This document shows positions 10,078 to 20,583 of a DNA stretch of 64,000 bases, piece by piece. The DNA comes from Marinobacter zhejiangensis. Lineage in GTDB: Bacteria; Pseudomonadota; Gammaproteobacteria; Pseudomonadales; Oleiphilaceae. The notes under the pieces were generated by a model. The model had not been told where the DNA came from. It did no database searches and saw only the letters and a list, made by a program, of their open reading frames with translations. The stretch covers positions 583,857 to 647,856 of the forward strand of contig NZ_FOUE01000002.1 of the NCBI RefSeq assembly GCF_900114775.1, read 5' to 3'. Position numbers and translations under genes: made by a program. How positions within the stretch are numbered: position 1 is the stretch's first letter; the number at the start of each line of letters is the position of its first letter.

Positions 10078-10731
10078 GTGGCAAATCCGCATAAAGTCGT
10101 TATTTTTGATTGGGATGGGACCGTGGTGGACTCGGTGGAGCATATCACCGACAGTCTGCATCAGGCGGCCACCGAATTGGGGTTTCCAGCGCTGGAGCGG
10201 GCGGCCTATCGCGATATTATCGGGCTGGGTATCGTTGAGGCACTGGAAGCGTTGTACCCGGGGATTCGTCGGGATGAGATGCAGGCCATGAGGGAAGGTT
10301 ATGGGCGTTATTTCTTCTCCAGGAAAACCTCGCCCCAGCAAGTCTTTGCCGGAATGGTGGATGTTCTCGCGGACCTGAATTCGGTTGGGCGAATGTGTGC
10401 GGTGGCGACTGGCAAGAGTCGGGGTGGGCTGGATCGCGCCTTGTCGGACAGTGGTCTGGGTGAGTACTTTCGGGTAACCCGTTGCGCAGATGAAACGCGC
10501 TCGAAGCCGGATCCGACCATGCTGGAGGAAATACTGGCGCACCTGGAGATCGCTCCGGAAGACGCAGTGATGATTGGTGACACCCGCTACGACCTTGATA
10601 TGGCGCAGCGGATCAATATGCCGGCAATCGGTGTGGAGTGGGGTGTTCATGATCGCAGTGTCCTTCAGCAGTATGGACCCTATGCGGTTGTGGATTCTGT
10701 TAAGGCGCTTCGCGAGGCTTTGGGGCTGTAG
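10078..10731 (+). CDS. HAD-IA hydrolase (Gph-like phosphatase)
   Basis: A 217-residue haloacid-dehalogenase-type hydrolase. The four HAD motifs are present: FDWDGTVVDS with nucleophile D11 and acid D13, the ATGKS motif near 120, the lysine in RSKPDP and the metal-binding IGDTRYDLDMA. A helical cap inserted after motif I is typical of phosphoglycolate phosphatase-like enzymes. The GTG start at 10078 follows rluC closely, and both are likely one transcript. The exact substrate cannot be read from the sequence. Neighbours (rluC upstream, sppA downstream) match the usual order in Pseudomonas relatives. Confidence 0.88.
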   Translation: MANPHKVVIFDWDGTVVDSVEHITDSLHQAATELGFPALERAAYRDIIGLGIVEALEALYPGIRRDEMQAMREGYGRYFFSRKTSPQQVFAGMVDVLADLNSVGRMCAVATGKSRGGLDRALSDSGLGEYFRVTRCADETRSKPDPTMLEEILAHLEIAPEDAVMIGDTRYDLDMAQRINMPAIGVEWGVHDRSVLQQYGPYAVVDSVKALREALGL

Positions 10732-10776
10732 CGTCTTTGTGTTGGTCTTGAACTTACTGAATGATGGGATGCATTG

Positions 10777-11781
10777 ATGTCTGAATGGGATTCTGAGCAG
10801 AAACCGGGGTGGGGTGATTCGACGGCGAAGGCGACGGGTGATGCTGGTGCCAGCGGTCGTGATTGGAAGCTGATTGAGAAGCTGATCTTGTCCATGCAGG
10901 ACGAGCAGCGCAAGAGCCGGCGCTGGGGAATTTTCTTCAAGGTGCTGACCTTTGTGTACCTGTTTGTTCTTCTGTTCGCGTTAATATTTCCCTCAGCCGA
11001 TGTCGGAAAGCCTGGTGGCGATCACACCGCCCTGGTTGAAATTACCGGCACCATAGCGGCGGACGAAATGGCCAGTGCGGATAACATTGTTGGTGGTCTG
11101 CGGGAAGCCTTCGAGGCCGAGGCGGCAAAGGCTGTGGTATTGCGGATCAACAGCCCTGGCGGGAGCCCGGTTCAGGCGGGCTACGTCTATGACGAAATTC
11201 TTCGGTTGCGGGAGCAATATCCGGAGAAGCGCGTGTACGCGGTCATCGCCGATATTGGGGCATCTGGTGCTTACTACATTGCGGCGGCTGCCGATGAAAT
11301 CTATGCCGATAAAGCCAGCCTTGTGGGGTCCATTGGGGTTGTTGGTGGCGGATTTGGTTTTACCGACCTGATGGAGAAGGTTGGCGTGGAACGCCGGCTT
11401 TATACCTCCGGGGAGAATAAGGCGTTCCTGGATCCGTTCTCACCGGAGAAAGAGGGTGAGGTCGAATTTTGGCAGCAAGTGCTGGATACGACGCACCGGC
11501 AGTTTATCGAGCAGGTCCAAAAAGGCCGGGGTGATCGCCTGGCGAATGACGACCGCCTGTTCAGTGGCCTGGTGTGGACCGGTGAGCAGGCAGTGGAGTT
11601 GGGGCTGGTTGATGCGTTGGGTAGTGCCTCTTACGTGGCGCGTGAGGTTGTAGGGCACGAAGAGTTTGTTGACTACACCCGCAGTGGCTCGAAATTTGAT
11701 GAATTTATCGAACGATTTGGCGCGTCGGTCGGCTCTGGCCTGGCCAACCAGGTGATTCATTCCCGGTTGGAGTTGCGATAA
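10777..11781 (+). CDS. sppA: Signal peptide peptidase SppA (36K type)
   Basis: A membrane-bound serine protease that degrades cleaved signal peptides. With the ATG at 10777 (preferred to an adjacent TTG at 10774) the protein has 334 residues: a cytoplasmic N-terminus, one transmembrane helix (~52-72) and a ClpP-fold protease domain. The Ser/Lys dyad is visible as S163 in GASGAYYIA and K215 in SGENKAF, 52 residues apart as in B. subtilis SppA. It is the single-domain form rather than the duplicated 67K E. coli type. Its 3' end overlaps the convergent maf gene by 25 bp. Confidence 0.93.
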   Translation: MSEWDSEQKPGWGDSTAKATGDAGASGRDWKLIEKLILSMQDEQRKSRRWGIFFKVLTFVYLFVLLFALIFPSADVGKPGGDHTALVEITGTIAADEMASADNIVGGLREAFEAEAAKAVVLRINSPGGSPVQAGYVYDEILRLREQYPEKRVYAVIADIGASGAYYIAAAADEIYADKASLVGSIGVVGGGFGFTDLMEKVGVERRLYTSGENKAFLDPFSPEKEGEVEFWQQVLDTTHRQFIEQVQKGRGDRLANDDRLFSGLVWTGEQAVELGLVDALGSASYVAREVVGHEEFVDYTRSGSKFDEFIERFGASVGSGLANQVIHSRLELR

Positions 11782-12374
11782 GCCTCGGCCAGCGGGTCGA
11801 GACCCCATTGCCTGAACATGTCGCAGAGCCCGATCAGGGGTAGACCAATCAGGCTGTTGGGGTCGCGGCCCTCAAGTCTTGAGAACAGGGCAATACCGAG
11901 CCCTTCCATGCGGAAACTTCCAGCGCAATCGTAGGGGGTTTCCGTTTTCAGGTAGTGTTCAATCTCCTGGTCTGACAAGGTTCGAAAGTGAACATCGAAG
12001 GGTTCGCAGAGTTGGAGTGTGTCGCCTGTCGCGGAGTCCAGCAGGGTCAGGCCGGTCAGGAAGCGCACCTTTTGACCGCTGCATTGGCGGAGTTGTCGGC
12101 AGGCGGTTGAAAAATTGCCGGGCTTGGTGAGGATTTGCCCATCGGCGAGGGCGGCGACCTGGTCCGAGCCGACGATCCAGTGGTTGGGGAACTGAGTCTG
12201 CAAAGCTTCGGCTTTCTCCCGCGCCAGTCGCGTGGTCAGGCTCTCCGCGGACTCTTTGTCGCCCGCCGACTCATCAATGGCCGGGCTGGCGCTATCAAAG
12301 GGCAGTTCGAGCCGTTCCAGTAATGCCTTTCGGTAACGGGATGACGAGGCCAGGACGAGTGGCTTTGGTATCAC
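11757..12374 (-). CDS. Maf-family nucleoside triphosphate pyrophosphatase (YceF type)
   Basis: A Maf/ITPase-fold pyrophosphatase. The YceF branch hydrolyses modified nucleotides such as m7GTP. The frame is open to 12524, but the family N-terminus (IPKPLVLASSSRYRKALLE) begins at the GTG at 12374, which has AAGGAAAC upstream, giving 205 residues. Signature parts are ASSSRYR, the acidic DES near residue 30, WIVGSDQV and GRDPNSLIGLPL. The position divergent from yceD-rpmF matches yceF in other gammaproteobacteria and separates it from the Maf/YhdE dTTP enzyme. Confidence 0.92.
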   Translation of the reverse strand: MIPKPLVLASSSRYRKALLERLELPFDSASPAIDESAGDKESAESLTTRLAREKAEALQTQFPNHWIVGSDQVAALADGQILTKPGNFSTACRQLRQCSGQKVRFLTGLTLLDSATGDTLQLCEPFDVHFRTLSDQEIEHYLKTETPYDCAGSFRMEGLGIALFSRLEGRDPNSLIGLPLIGLCDMFRQWGLDPLAEAYRNSNRE

Positions 12375-12401
12375 TGGAGTTTCCTTCTTTAAGGGCGTCG
12401 T

Positions 12402-12430
12402 TTGATAGAGTGTTGCTGCGTTCTTATGAT
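12402..12430 (+). promoter_or_regulatory. Candidate sigma-70 promoter for the yceD-rpmF-plsX operon
   Basis: TTGATA (12402-12407), a 17-bp spacer and TATGAT (12425-12430), about 110 bp upstream of yceD. Confidence 0.6.
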
Positions 12431-12540
12431 ACTTGCACTGCCCCATCGTTGTTAAATACCCGTATCCCGTTGGGAAAATAAGTGGAATAGGTGACGAAGT
12501 CTTTGACAGCAGCGGACGAGCCACCTAAAATTGCGCGCCT

Positions 12541-13086
12541 ATGTCAAATGCCGAATTGCCTAAGACCGTCGATCCCTACCGGCTCGCGGAGCACGACAGT
12601 GTATTAGAAGGGGTTATCCCCCTGACATCGCTGGAGCGTCTCGTCGAGTGTGTGGCCGGCGTTGCTGAAGACGGGCAGTGTCAGGTTTCGCTTGCCTTCT
12701 CTATGGATGGTGAGCGTCGCCGTATTGTATCGGGTGAGCTGGAAGCCAGGGTTGAGCTTGAGTGCCAGCGTTGTATGACGCCGATGGATGCGACACTGAC
12801 ATCGCAGTTTCGTCTGGGGTTGGTGACCAGCGATGAGCAGGCACAGAGATTGCCGAAGGAATTGGAACCGTTTTTGACGGACGAGTTCTCGGCGAACCTC
12901 TGGAGTATGGTTGAAGACGAGCTTTTGCTGGTGCTTCCTCCATTTCCCCTGCATGAACGAGATCAGTGTCCGGCTGGAAAACAGCTGGATGAGCTCGAAT
13001 CAAGCGTCCCTGAGCCGGAACCGAAGGCGCAGGAACGAGAGAATCCGTTCAGCGTGCTGGCGGGGCTGAAGACGAAGAAGCACTAA
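12541..13086 (+). CDS. yceD: YceD, 23S rRNA accumulation protein (DUF177)
   Basis: A 181-residue DUF177 protein. YceD is needed for normal 23S rRNA levels in bacteria and plants. The conserved metal-binding-like ELECQRCM segment (~residues 75-82) and a C-terminal CPAGK motif are visible. The ATG at 12541 gives the usual length. The gene is followed 80 bp later by rpmF, the near-universal neighbour of yceD, and probably shares its transcript and the plsX-fab genes beyond. The biochemical mechanism is not known. Confidence 0.9.
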   Translation: MSNAELPKTVDPYRLAEHDSVLEGVIPLTSLERLVECVAGVAEDGQCQVSLAFSMDGERRRIVSGELEARVELECQRCMTPMDATLTSQFRLGLVTSDEQAQRLPKELEPFLTDEFSANLWSMVEDELLLVLPPFPLHERDQCPAGKQLDELESSVPEPEPKAQERENPFSVLAGLKTKKH

Positions 13087-13166
13087 ATGATCACAAGCGC
13101 AGGCGGTACTTTGGAACGCCAGCGCTGTATTTTCGAACACTTGTTTTAAAGGTCAGGAGCAGAATC

Positions 13167-13346
13167 ATGGCTGTACAGCAAAACCGAAAGACCCGCTCTA
13201 AGCGTGGTATGCGCCGTTCTCACGATGCACTGAGCGCTGCAACTCTGTCTACCGATGCGACCACCGGTGAAGTTCATCGTCGTCACCACGTGTCCCCGGA
13301 CGGTTTCTACCGTGGCAAGCAGGTAGTTGAAGCGCGCGACGAGTAA
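13167..13346 (+). CDS. rpmF: 50S ribosomal protein L32
   Basis: A 59-residue gene found by reading the gap between yceD and plsX. It has AGGAG 9 bases before ATG 13167, the conserved start [20 protein letters not shown] and a stop at 13344-13346. L32 sits near the peptidyl-transferase region of the large subunit. The C-terminal half holds no CxxC zinc ribbon, so this is the zinc-independent form, as in E. coli. It is located between yceD and plsX as in other gammaproteobacteria, a link between ribosome and lipid synthesis genes. Confidence 0.97.
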   Translation: MAVQQNRKTRSKRGMRRSHDALSAATLSTDATTGEVHRRHHVSPDGFYRGKQVVEARDE

Positions 13347-13387
13347 TCGTTGCGTCTGACGCTGTATCCATACAGGGCACTCGCACG

Positions 13388-14389
13388 GTGAGTTCTATCA
13401 CCATCGCAGTTGATGCCATGAGTGGCGATCGCGGCCCCGCTGTTGCGGTGTCTGCGGCTCTGGATGCAGTCAGGGAAAACGAGGCCTTGAGTATTATTCT
13501 GGTGGGTAGCCAGGGTGAACTCGGGGCCTTGTTGCATGAGGGGCACCCGAGAATTCGGGTTGTCGAGGCGGTGGATGTCATTCGCATGAATGAGCGTCCT
13601 TCCCACGCCCTCCGCCATAAGCAGAATTCCTCGATGGCAGTCGCTTTGCGCCTGGTCAGGGATGGTGAGGCTCAAGGCTGCGTCAGTGCCGGTAATACCG
13701 GGGCGCTGATGGCTTTTGGTCGATCCATTATCCGGATGTACCCCGGTATCGAGCGGCCTGCGATCACCAAATTGATTCCCTCCCTCCGTGGCCGTTGCCA
13801 CGTTCTTGATCTCGGCGCTAACGTTGATGCCAGCGCTGAAAACCTCTACCAATTCGCGTTAATGGGATCGCTGATGGCGTCTGCGGTGAGCGGGCTCTCC
13901 GAGCCTCGTGTCGCGTTGCTGAACGTCGGTGAAGAGGAGATTAAGGGGAACGAGCAGGTGAGGCTGGCATCGCACTTGTTGGCGCAAAGTGATGCGGTGA
14001 ACTACATCGGGTACGTTGAGGGCAGCGACCTGTTCCGCAACGTTGCCGACGTGGTCGTTTGTGATGGTTTTGTCGGTAATATCGCGTTAAAGACCGGTGA
14101 AGGTGTCGCGGGTCTTTTGATTGAGCTTCTTGAGCAAGCCTTTAGCCGAGGTGTCTATGGTCGTCTGGTTGGTTGGCTTGCGCGCCCGATGCTTCGGCGC
14201 CTGCTCAAGTTGATGGACCCCGCCCGGCATAACGGAGCCAGCTTTCTCGGGCTTCAGGGCGTTGTTATAAAAAGCCACGGTAACGCCAATGAGCGGGCGA
14301 TGCTGGCCGCCATTCGTCAGGCCACCCGGGAGGTGACGATGGAGGTCCCCAGCCGTATTAATGCCCGTCTGGACGACATGATGGTCTGA
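13388..14389 (+). CDS. plsX: Phosphate acyltransferase PlsX
   Basis: PlsX makes acyl-phosphate from acyl-ACP at the membrane, feeding PlsY in phospholipid synthesis. The 333-residue protein has the family start (SITIAVDAMSGDRGP), SAGNTGALMA near residue 103, LDLGANVDA near 140 and NVGEEEIKGNE near 180, all conserved in PlsX. The start is GTG at 13388, giving MSSITIAVD. It lies 41 bp after rpmF and 116 bp before fabD, in the classic plsX-fabD-fabG-acpP-fabF order. Confidence 0.96.
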   Translation: MSSITIAVDAMSGDRGPAVAVSAALDAVRENEALSIILVGSQGELGALLHEGHPRIRVVEAVDVIRMNERPSHALRHKQNSSMAVALRLVRDGEAQGCVSAGNTGALMAFGRSIIRMYPGIERPAITKLIPSLRGRCHVLDLGANVDASAENLYQFALMGSLMASAVSGLSEPRVALLNVGEEEIKGNEQVRLASHLLAQSDAVNYIGYVEGSDLFRNVADVVVCDGFVGNIALKTGEGVAGLLIELLEQAFSRGVYGRLVGWLARPMLRRLLKLMDPARHNGASFLGLQGVVIKSHGNANERAMLAAIRQATREVTMEVPSRINARLDDMMV

Positions 14390-14505
14390 CGGCACTGCGA
14401 CCAATGTCCTAATCCTTCCTCCAGCCCTGACGTGGCTGTCGTCATACTTACCTTGTACTATTGGCTAATCTTCAGAAACGCTCATTGACGATAAGATTTC
14501 GAACT

Positions 14506-15438
14506 ATGAAAACAGCCTTTATTTTTCCAGGTCAGGGTTCCCAGTCGGTCGGTATGCTTAGTGAAGCATCCGGGCAATGGCCAATTGTGGAACAAACGTT
14601 TGCCGAGGCTTCCGAAGTTCTGGGGTACGATCTTTGGCAGCTGTGCCAGCATGGGCCAGCGGAAGAACTGAACCGTACCATGGTCACCCAGCCGGCGCTG
14701 CTTACAGCAAGCGTTGCATTGTGGCGGCAATGGTTTGTAGCCGAAGGCCGCAAGCCGGACCTGTTGGCGGGTCACAGTCTCGGAGAGTACAGTGCCCTGG
14801 TTGCGGCAGAATCCCTGAATTTCCTCGAAGCGGTCAAGCTCGTGCAGCTGCGCGGTGAGCTGATGCAGGGCGCGGTGCCTGCGGGTGAGGGGCGTATGGC
14901 CGCTATCCTTGGTCTTGAAGACGCTGATGTCGTTGCGGCCTGTGAAGAGGCTGCAGACGGCGAGGTTGTTTCTGCGGTTAACTTCAATGCACCTGGCCAG
15001 GTGGTGATCGCCGGTGCTGCCGCTGCGGTTGATCGCGCGATTGAGGCCTGCAAAGCCAAAGGGGCCCGAAAGGCAATGCCGTTGCCGGTGAGCGTTCCGT
15101 CACACTGCGCTCTGATGAAAGGCGCGGCGGAAGAGTTGGCGAAGGCTTTGGACGAGGTCAGCTTTAATGATGCTGTAATCCCTGTCGTCCAGAATGTCAC
15201 CGCATCTGTGTGTCAGGATCGTGAGTCCTTGAAGGCCAACCTGGTCAAACAGCTTTATAGTCCGGTGCTGTGGACCGACTCGATTCGCACCCTGACGGGG
15301 CAGGGCGTTTCTGTGGCGGTCGAGTGTGGCGCAGGCAAGGTGCTCGCTGGCCTGGTTAAGCGCATTGATCGAAACCTGAGTGTCTGCGGCATTGAAACCC
15401 GGGACGGACTGGATGATGCCCTGAAGGCATTTAAATAG
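14506..15438 (+). CDS. fabD: Malonyl-CoA:ACP transacylase
   Basis: FabD loads malonyl groups from CoA onto acyl carrier protein. The frame is open from 14461, but the family N-terminus MKTAFIFPGQGSQ starts at the ATG at 14506, giving 310 residues as expected. The nucleophile is S91 in GHSLGEYSAL, the catalytic His lies in VPSHCALM (~200), and the VQNVTA segment is present. It is cytoplasmic, type II fatty acid synthesis. fabG follows after 69 bp. Confidence 0.97.
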   Translation: MKTAFIFPGQGSQSVGMLSEASGQWPIVEQTFAEASEVLGYDLWQLCQHGPAEELNRTMVTQPALLTASVALWRQWFVAEGRKPDLLAGHSLGEYSALVAAESLNFLEAVKLVQLRGELMQGAVPAGEGRMAAILGLEDADVVAACEEAADGEVVSAVNFNAPGQVVIAGAAAAVDRAIEACKAKGARKAMPLPVSVPSHCALMKGAAEELAKALDEVSFNDAVIPVVQNVTASVCQDRESLKANLVKQLYSPVLWTDSIRTLTGQGVSVAVECGAGKVLAGLVKRIDRNLSVCGIETRDGLDDALKAFK

Positions 15439-15507
15439 TCCTGAGCTATATTGTGAACTGGTCGGGCTTGTCTCGGTCAGCGAGTGTCAACAAACAGGGA
15501 GTTTTCC

Positions 15508-16251
15508 ATGTCTCTAGCAGGCAAGATTGCGCTGGTTACCGGCGCTAGCAGGGGAATTGGCAAGGCAATTGCTGACTCTCTGGCAGCGCAAGGCGCGACG
15601 GTTGTCGGTACGGCAACAACCCAGGCGGGTGCGGACGCGATCACGGATTACCTGAAATCCGCTGGCTATGATGGCTTCGGTATCGTGATGAACGTAGCGG
15701 ATCCTGAAAGCATAGATGCCGGTCTTAAAAAGATCGGTGAAGACGCCGGGGCACCGCTCATTCTTGTGAACAATGCTGGCATCACTCGTGATAACCTTCT
15801 GATGCGGCTGAAAGATGACGATTGGGCCGATGTGATCGAGACCAACCTGGCCAGTGTCTATCGCACCAGCAAAGCCGTGCTCAGAGGCATGGCCAAGGCT
15901 CGCTGGGGTCGAATTATCAATGTCAGCTCCGTGGTAGCCGGTATGGGTAACCCGGGGCAGGCGAACTATTGTGCCGCCAAGGCCGGGGTTGAAGGGTTTA
16001 CCCGCAGCTTGGCGAAGGAAATGTCGAATCGCGGGATTACCTCGAATTGCGTGGCGCCCGGGTTCATCGATACCGATATGACCAAGAAGCTGGACGATAA
16101 GCAACGGGAAGCTATGCTGGAGATCATTCCGGCGGGGCGCCTGGGGCAGCCGGAGGAAGTAGCGGCGGTTGTTTCGTTTCTTGCATCCGATGCCGCTGGC
16201 TATGTGACTGGAGAAACCATCCAGGTCAATGGCGGCATGTATATGGGATAA
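15508..16251 (+). CDS. fabG: 3-oxoacyl-ACP reductase
   Basis: The NADPH-dependent short-chain dehydrogenase that reduces 3-ketoacyl-ACP in each elongation cycle. The ATG at 15508 has CAGGGA upstream and gives 247 residues. Motifs are the cofactor loop TGASRGIGKA (11-20), NNAG (88-91), the catalytic Ser in NVSS (~140), and Y154/K158 in YCAAK. The C-terminus ends in GGMYMG, typical of FabG. The fab-cluster position distinguishes it from other short-chain reductases. Confidence 0.97.
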   Translation: MSLAGKIALVTGASRGIGKAIADSLAAQGATVVGTATTQAGADAITDYLKSAGYDGFGIVMNVADPESIDAGLKKIGEDAGAPLILVNNAGITRDNLLMRLKDDDWADVIETNLASVYRTSKAVLRGMAKARWGRIINVSSVVAGMGNPGQANYCAAKAGVEGFTRSLAKEMSNRGITSNCVAPGFIDTDMTKKLDDKQREAMLEIIPAGRLGQPEEVAAVVSFLASDAAGYVTGETIQVNGGMYMG

Positions 16252-16310
16252 CGCTGGTACAACATCGTTAAGAATTCCTTGTTGTACAAGACGTTAGACA
16301 GTTTGTCTGC

Positions 16311-16339
16311 TTGTTTGCAGATAGGCTTTAAACTAAACT
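16311..16339 (+). promoter_or_regulatory. Candidate sigma-70 promoter for acpP
   Basis: TTGTTT (16311-16316), a 17-bp spacer and TAAACT (16334-16339), in the 130-bp gap before acpP. A separate acpP promoter is expected because acyl carrier protein is made in large excess. Confidence 0.5.
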
Positions 16340-16381
16340 GGCAATCCATAAATTGCTTGGTTGAAAAAAAGTGAGGAAATT

Positions 16382-16615
16382 ATGAGTACAGTTGAAGAGC
16401 GCGTAAAGAAGATCGTTTGCGAGCAATTGGGCGTTAAAGAGTCCGAAGTACAGAGCACATCTTCTTTTGTTGAGGACCTTGGCGCTGACTCACTGGACAC
16501 CGTTGAGCTGGTCATGGCGCTTGAAGAAGAATTCGAGACCGAAATTCCTGACGAGGAAGCTGAGAAGCTGGCCAGTGTTCAGGACGCGATCGACTACATC
16601 GTCGCGCACACCTGA
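16382..16615 (+). CDS. acpP: Acyl carrier protein
   Basis: A 77-residue acidic four-helix carrier for growing acyl chains. S37 in the DSLDTVE motif receives 4'-phosphopantetheine. GTGAGGAAATT provides the ribosome site before ATG 16382, which is chosen over an upstream in-frame start at 16361. A strong terminator follows (16643-16680), so most transcripts probably end here and fabF is reached by partial read-through or its own promoter. Confidence 0.98.
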   Translation: MSTVEERVKKIVCEQLGVKESEVQSTSSFVEDLGADSLDTVELVMALEEEFETEIPDEEAEKLASVQDAIDYIVAHT

Positions 16616-16642
16616 TACTCAGCTCGACTATATGCCAAGCAG

Positions 16643-16680
16643 AAGCCGTCCTTTGCTGCGTGAGAGGGCGGCTTTTTTTT
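16643..16680 (+). terminator. Intrinsic terminator after acpP
   Basis: AAGCCGTCCT pairs with AGGGCGGCTT (one G-U pair) and is followed by eight T, 28 bases after the acpP stop. Confidence 0.85.
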
Positions 16681-16723
16681 GGCCGTGATTTCTTTTGACT
16701 GAAGAACCTAGGTGAATGGTGTT

Positions 16724-17965
16724 ATGGCTGAACGACGTGTTGTGATTACTGGACTGGGTATGCTGTCCCCGCTGGGGAACGATGTGGCATCTTCCTGGGA
16801 AGGCATCAAGGCAGGACGCAGTGGTATCGGTCTGATTGATCGGTTTGATGCTACTGACTACAACACCAAGATTGGCGGTGCAGTTAAGGACCTGGATATT
16901 TCCGAGTACCTGTCGCCAAAAGATGCCCGCAAGATGGACCCCTTCATCCATTATGGACTGATTGCTGCTCAGCAGGCCGTTGATAACAGCGGGTTGGCAG
17001 AGTTTGATGCGCTGGACAAGGACCGGGTTGGTGTTGCTATTGGTTCAGGCATTGGCGGTCTTGAGTTTATCGAGAAAAACGTGATTACCCTGGCCGAGAG
17101 CGGTCCACGTAAGGTATCGCCGTTTTTTGTGCCTGCTTCGGTAATCAACATGATTTCCGGCAATGTGGCTATCCGGTTTGGTTACCAGGGGCCCAATATT
17201 GCCATCACCACTGCCTGTACGACAGGTACTCACAATATCGGCTATGCGGCCCGCACCATTGCTTATGGCGATGCTGATGTCATGCTGGCGGGCGGTTCGG
17301 AAATGGCAACCACCCGCACCGGTATAGCTTCGTTTTCCGCAGCGCGCGCGCTCTCCACCCGTAATGAAGAGCCAGAAAAAGCCAGCCGCCCTTGGGACAA
17401 GGACCGTGATGGGTTCGTGCTCAGCGACGGCGCCGGAGTGCTGGTGCTGGAAGAGCTTGAGCATGCCAAAAAACGTGGCGCGGCAATTTACGGTGAAGTG
17501 GTCGGGTTTGGTATGAGTGACGATGCCTATCATATTACCGCGCCGTCAGGTACCGGGGCTGAGAAGGCTATGAAGAATGCGCTGCGTGACGCAGGGCTCG
17601 AGCCGACCGATATCGATTACATCAACGCCCATGGCACCTCCACTCAGGTAGGCGACGTCGCAGAGGTGAATGCCGTCAAGAATGTCTTTGGCGAGCACGC
17701 TCACAAGCTGGCCATGAGCAGCACCAAGTCGATGACAGGTCATTTGCTGGGAGCAGCTGGCGCTGTTGAGGCCATTTTCTCTTTGTTGGCGGTTCGGGAT
17801 GGGGTTTTGCCTCCCACCATCAACCTCGACAACCCGGATGAAGGTTGCGACCTGGACCTGGTTGCCAACGTCGCCCGGGAAGCGGATGTCAAAGTGGCGC
17901 TGTCCAACTCCTTTGGCTTTGGCGGAACCAACGGTACGCTCATCTTCCGCCGTTACGAGGATTGA
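16724..17965 (+). CDS. fabF: 3-oxoacyl-ACP synthase II
   Basis: The condensing enzyme (KAS II) that elongates acyl-ACP and controls unsaturated fatty acid length. The ATG at 16724 gives 413 residues, the same as E. coli FabF, and is preferred over a GTG at 16712. The Cys-His-His triad is visible: C165 in TTACTTGTH, His in [11 protein letters not shown] (~304) and His in [10 protein letters not shown] (~341). The C-terminal [10 protein letters not shown] glycine-rich loop is intact. pabC starts 5 bp after its stop. Confidence 0.97.
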   Translation: MAERRVVITGLGMLSPLGNDVASSWEGIKAGRSGIGLIDRFDATDYNTKIGGAVKDLDISEYLSPKDARKMDPFIHYGLIAAQQAVDNSGLAEFDALDKDRVGVAIGSGIGGLEFIEKNVITLAESGPRKVSPFFVPASVINMISGNVAIRFGYQGPNIAITTACTTGTHNIGYAARTIAYGDADVMLAGGSEMATTRTGIASFSAARALSTRNEEPEKASRPWDKDRDGFVLSDGAGVLVLEELEHAKKRGAAIYGEVVGFGMSDDAYHITAPSGTGAEKAMKNALRDAGLEPTDIDYINAHGTSTQVGDVAEVNAVKNVFGEHAHKLAMSSTKSMTGHLLGAAGAVEAIFSLLAVRDGVLPPTINLDNPDEGCDLDLVANVAREADVKVALSNSFGFGGTNGTLIFRRYED

Positions 17966-17970
17966 GGCCT

Positions 17971-18780
17971 ATGCTTTCCCTGGTCTGGGCTGAGAGCGAG
18001 TCGGTCACAGCCACTGACCGGGGATTGTCGTACGGAGACGGTCTTTTCGAGACGATCCGGGTTCACGATCAGCAGCCAGTGCTGGGTGCGCGTCACCTGG
18101 CCAGGCTTCTGTATGGCGCTGAACGATTGGGCATCCCTCTCGCGGCCGCTGAATTGGGCGCAAGCCTTGAGCAAGCGTTGGCCCGCTATGCAGGCCCAGA
18201 CGACTGGGTGCTGAAGCTGGTATTGACCCGGGGTGTTGGGGGCAGGGGATACGTGCCCCCTTCGGCTTGCCAACCGACCTTGATAATCTCCCGTCATGAT
18301 CTCCCGCCACCGCCTGATCCCTCTGGAGTCTCTGTGCAGCTGGCTCGTCACCCTGTGGTGGCGAATTCTGCCCTGGCCGGGCTTAAGACGTTGAATCGTC
18401 TCGATCAGGTCATTGCTGGCTCAGAGCTTCGCTCCGGCAACTATGAGGTGTTACTGACGGATGGGCGCGGGCATCTGCTTGAAGGCAGCAGAACCAACAT
18501 CCTGGCCAAGGTTGCTGGCGAGTGGTGGCTGCCACCGATGAGTGAACTCGCGGTGCATGGCGTCATGTTGGCCGAGGTGGTTGAGCGGCTTCGGGCCGCT
18601 GGAGAGACTGTTCGTGAGCGAGTGCTTCCGGTATCAATTCTGGTGCGCACCGAGCTGGAGGGAATGTTCCTGACGAACAGCGTTGTGGGTGTCATTCCTG
18701 TGTGCAGGGTCGATTGTCGGGATTTGCCAATTGAGCATTCCCTTGCGACAATCTGCCGTCCATTGATCAGCTTGAAGTAA
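17971..18780 (+). CDS. pabC: Aminodeoxychorismate lyase
   Basis: A PLP enzyme of fold type IV that releases pyruvate from 4-amino-4-deoxychorismate to give p-aminobenzoate for folate. The frame is open from within fabF, but ATG 17971, 5 bp after the fabF stop, gives the normal N-terminus and 269 residues. The PLP lysine is K139 in GLKTLNRLDQV; the early RGLSYGDGLFETIR motif and the later EGSRTNI loop are typical. The neighbours fabF and mltG are the standard context for pabC rather than ilvE or dat. Confidence 0.95.
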   Translation: MLSLVWAESESVTATDRGLSYGDGLFETIRVHDQQPVLGARHLARLLYGAERLGIPLAAAELGASLEQALARYAGPDDWVLKLVLTRGVGGRGYVPPSACQPTLIISRHDLPPPPDPSGVSVQLARHPVVANSALAGLKTLNRLDQVIAGSELRSGNYEVLLTDGRGHLLEGSRTNILAKVAGEWWLPPMSELAVHGVMLAEVVERLRAAGETVRERVLPVSILVRTELEGMFLTNSVVGVIPVCRVDCRDLPIEHSLATICRPLISLK

Positions 18781-18785
18781 AGCCC

Positions 18786-20464
<1,679 letters not shown>

Positions 20465-20529
20465 GTTTTCTCTCGCCGTCTGATTTTAGAACTATACGCA
20501 TAAACCGTCGTTGAAAATGGCGGATTTAT

Positions 20530-20564
20530 GACACAAACTGTTCGCATCCTGAATGAATTGTGTC
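20530..20564. repeat. Inverted repeat upstream of the AraC gene
   Basis: GACACAA (20530-20536) and TTGTGTC (20558-20564) are perfect 7-bp arms 21 bp apart, ending 20 bp before the AraC-type start codon. A plausible regulator-binding or autoregulatory site; no protein is assigned. Confidence 0.4.
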
Positions 20565-20583
20565 TGTATAGCGTTGTCGGCCT

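Noticed and set aside
17845..17970. Longer pabC starting inside fabF
   Set aside because: The extra 42 residues match nothing in the family, and an ATG 5 bp after fabF gives the normal N-terminus.
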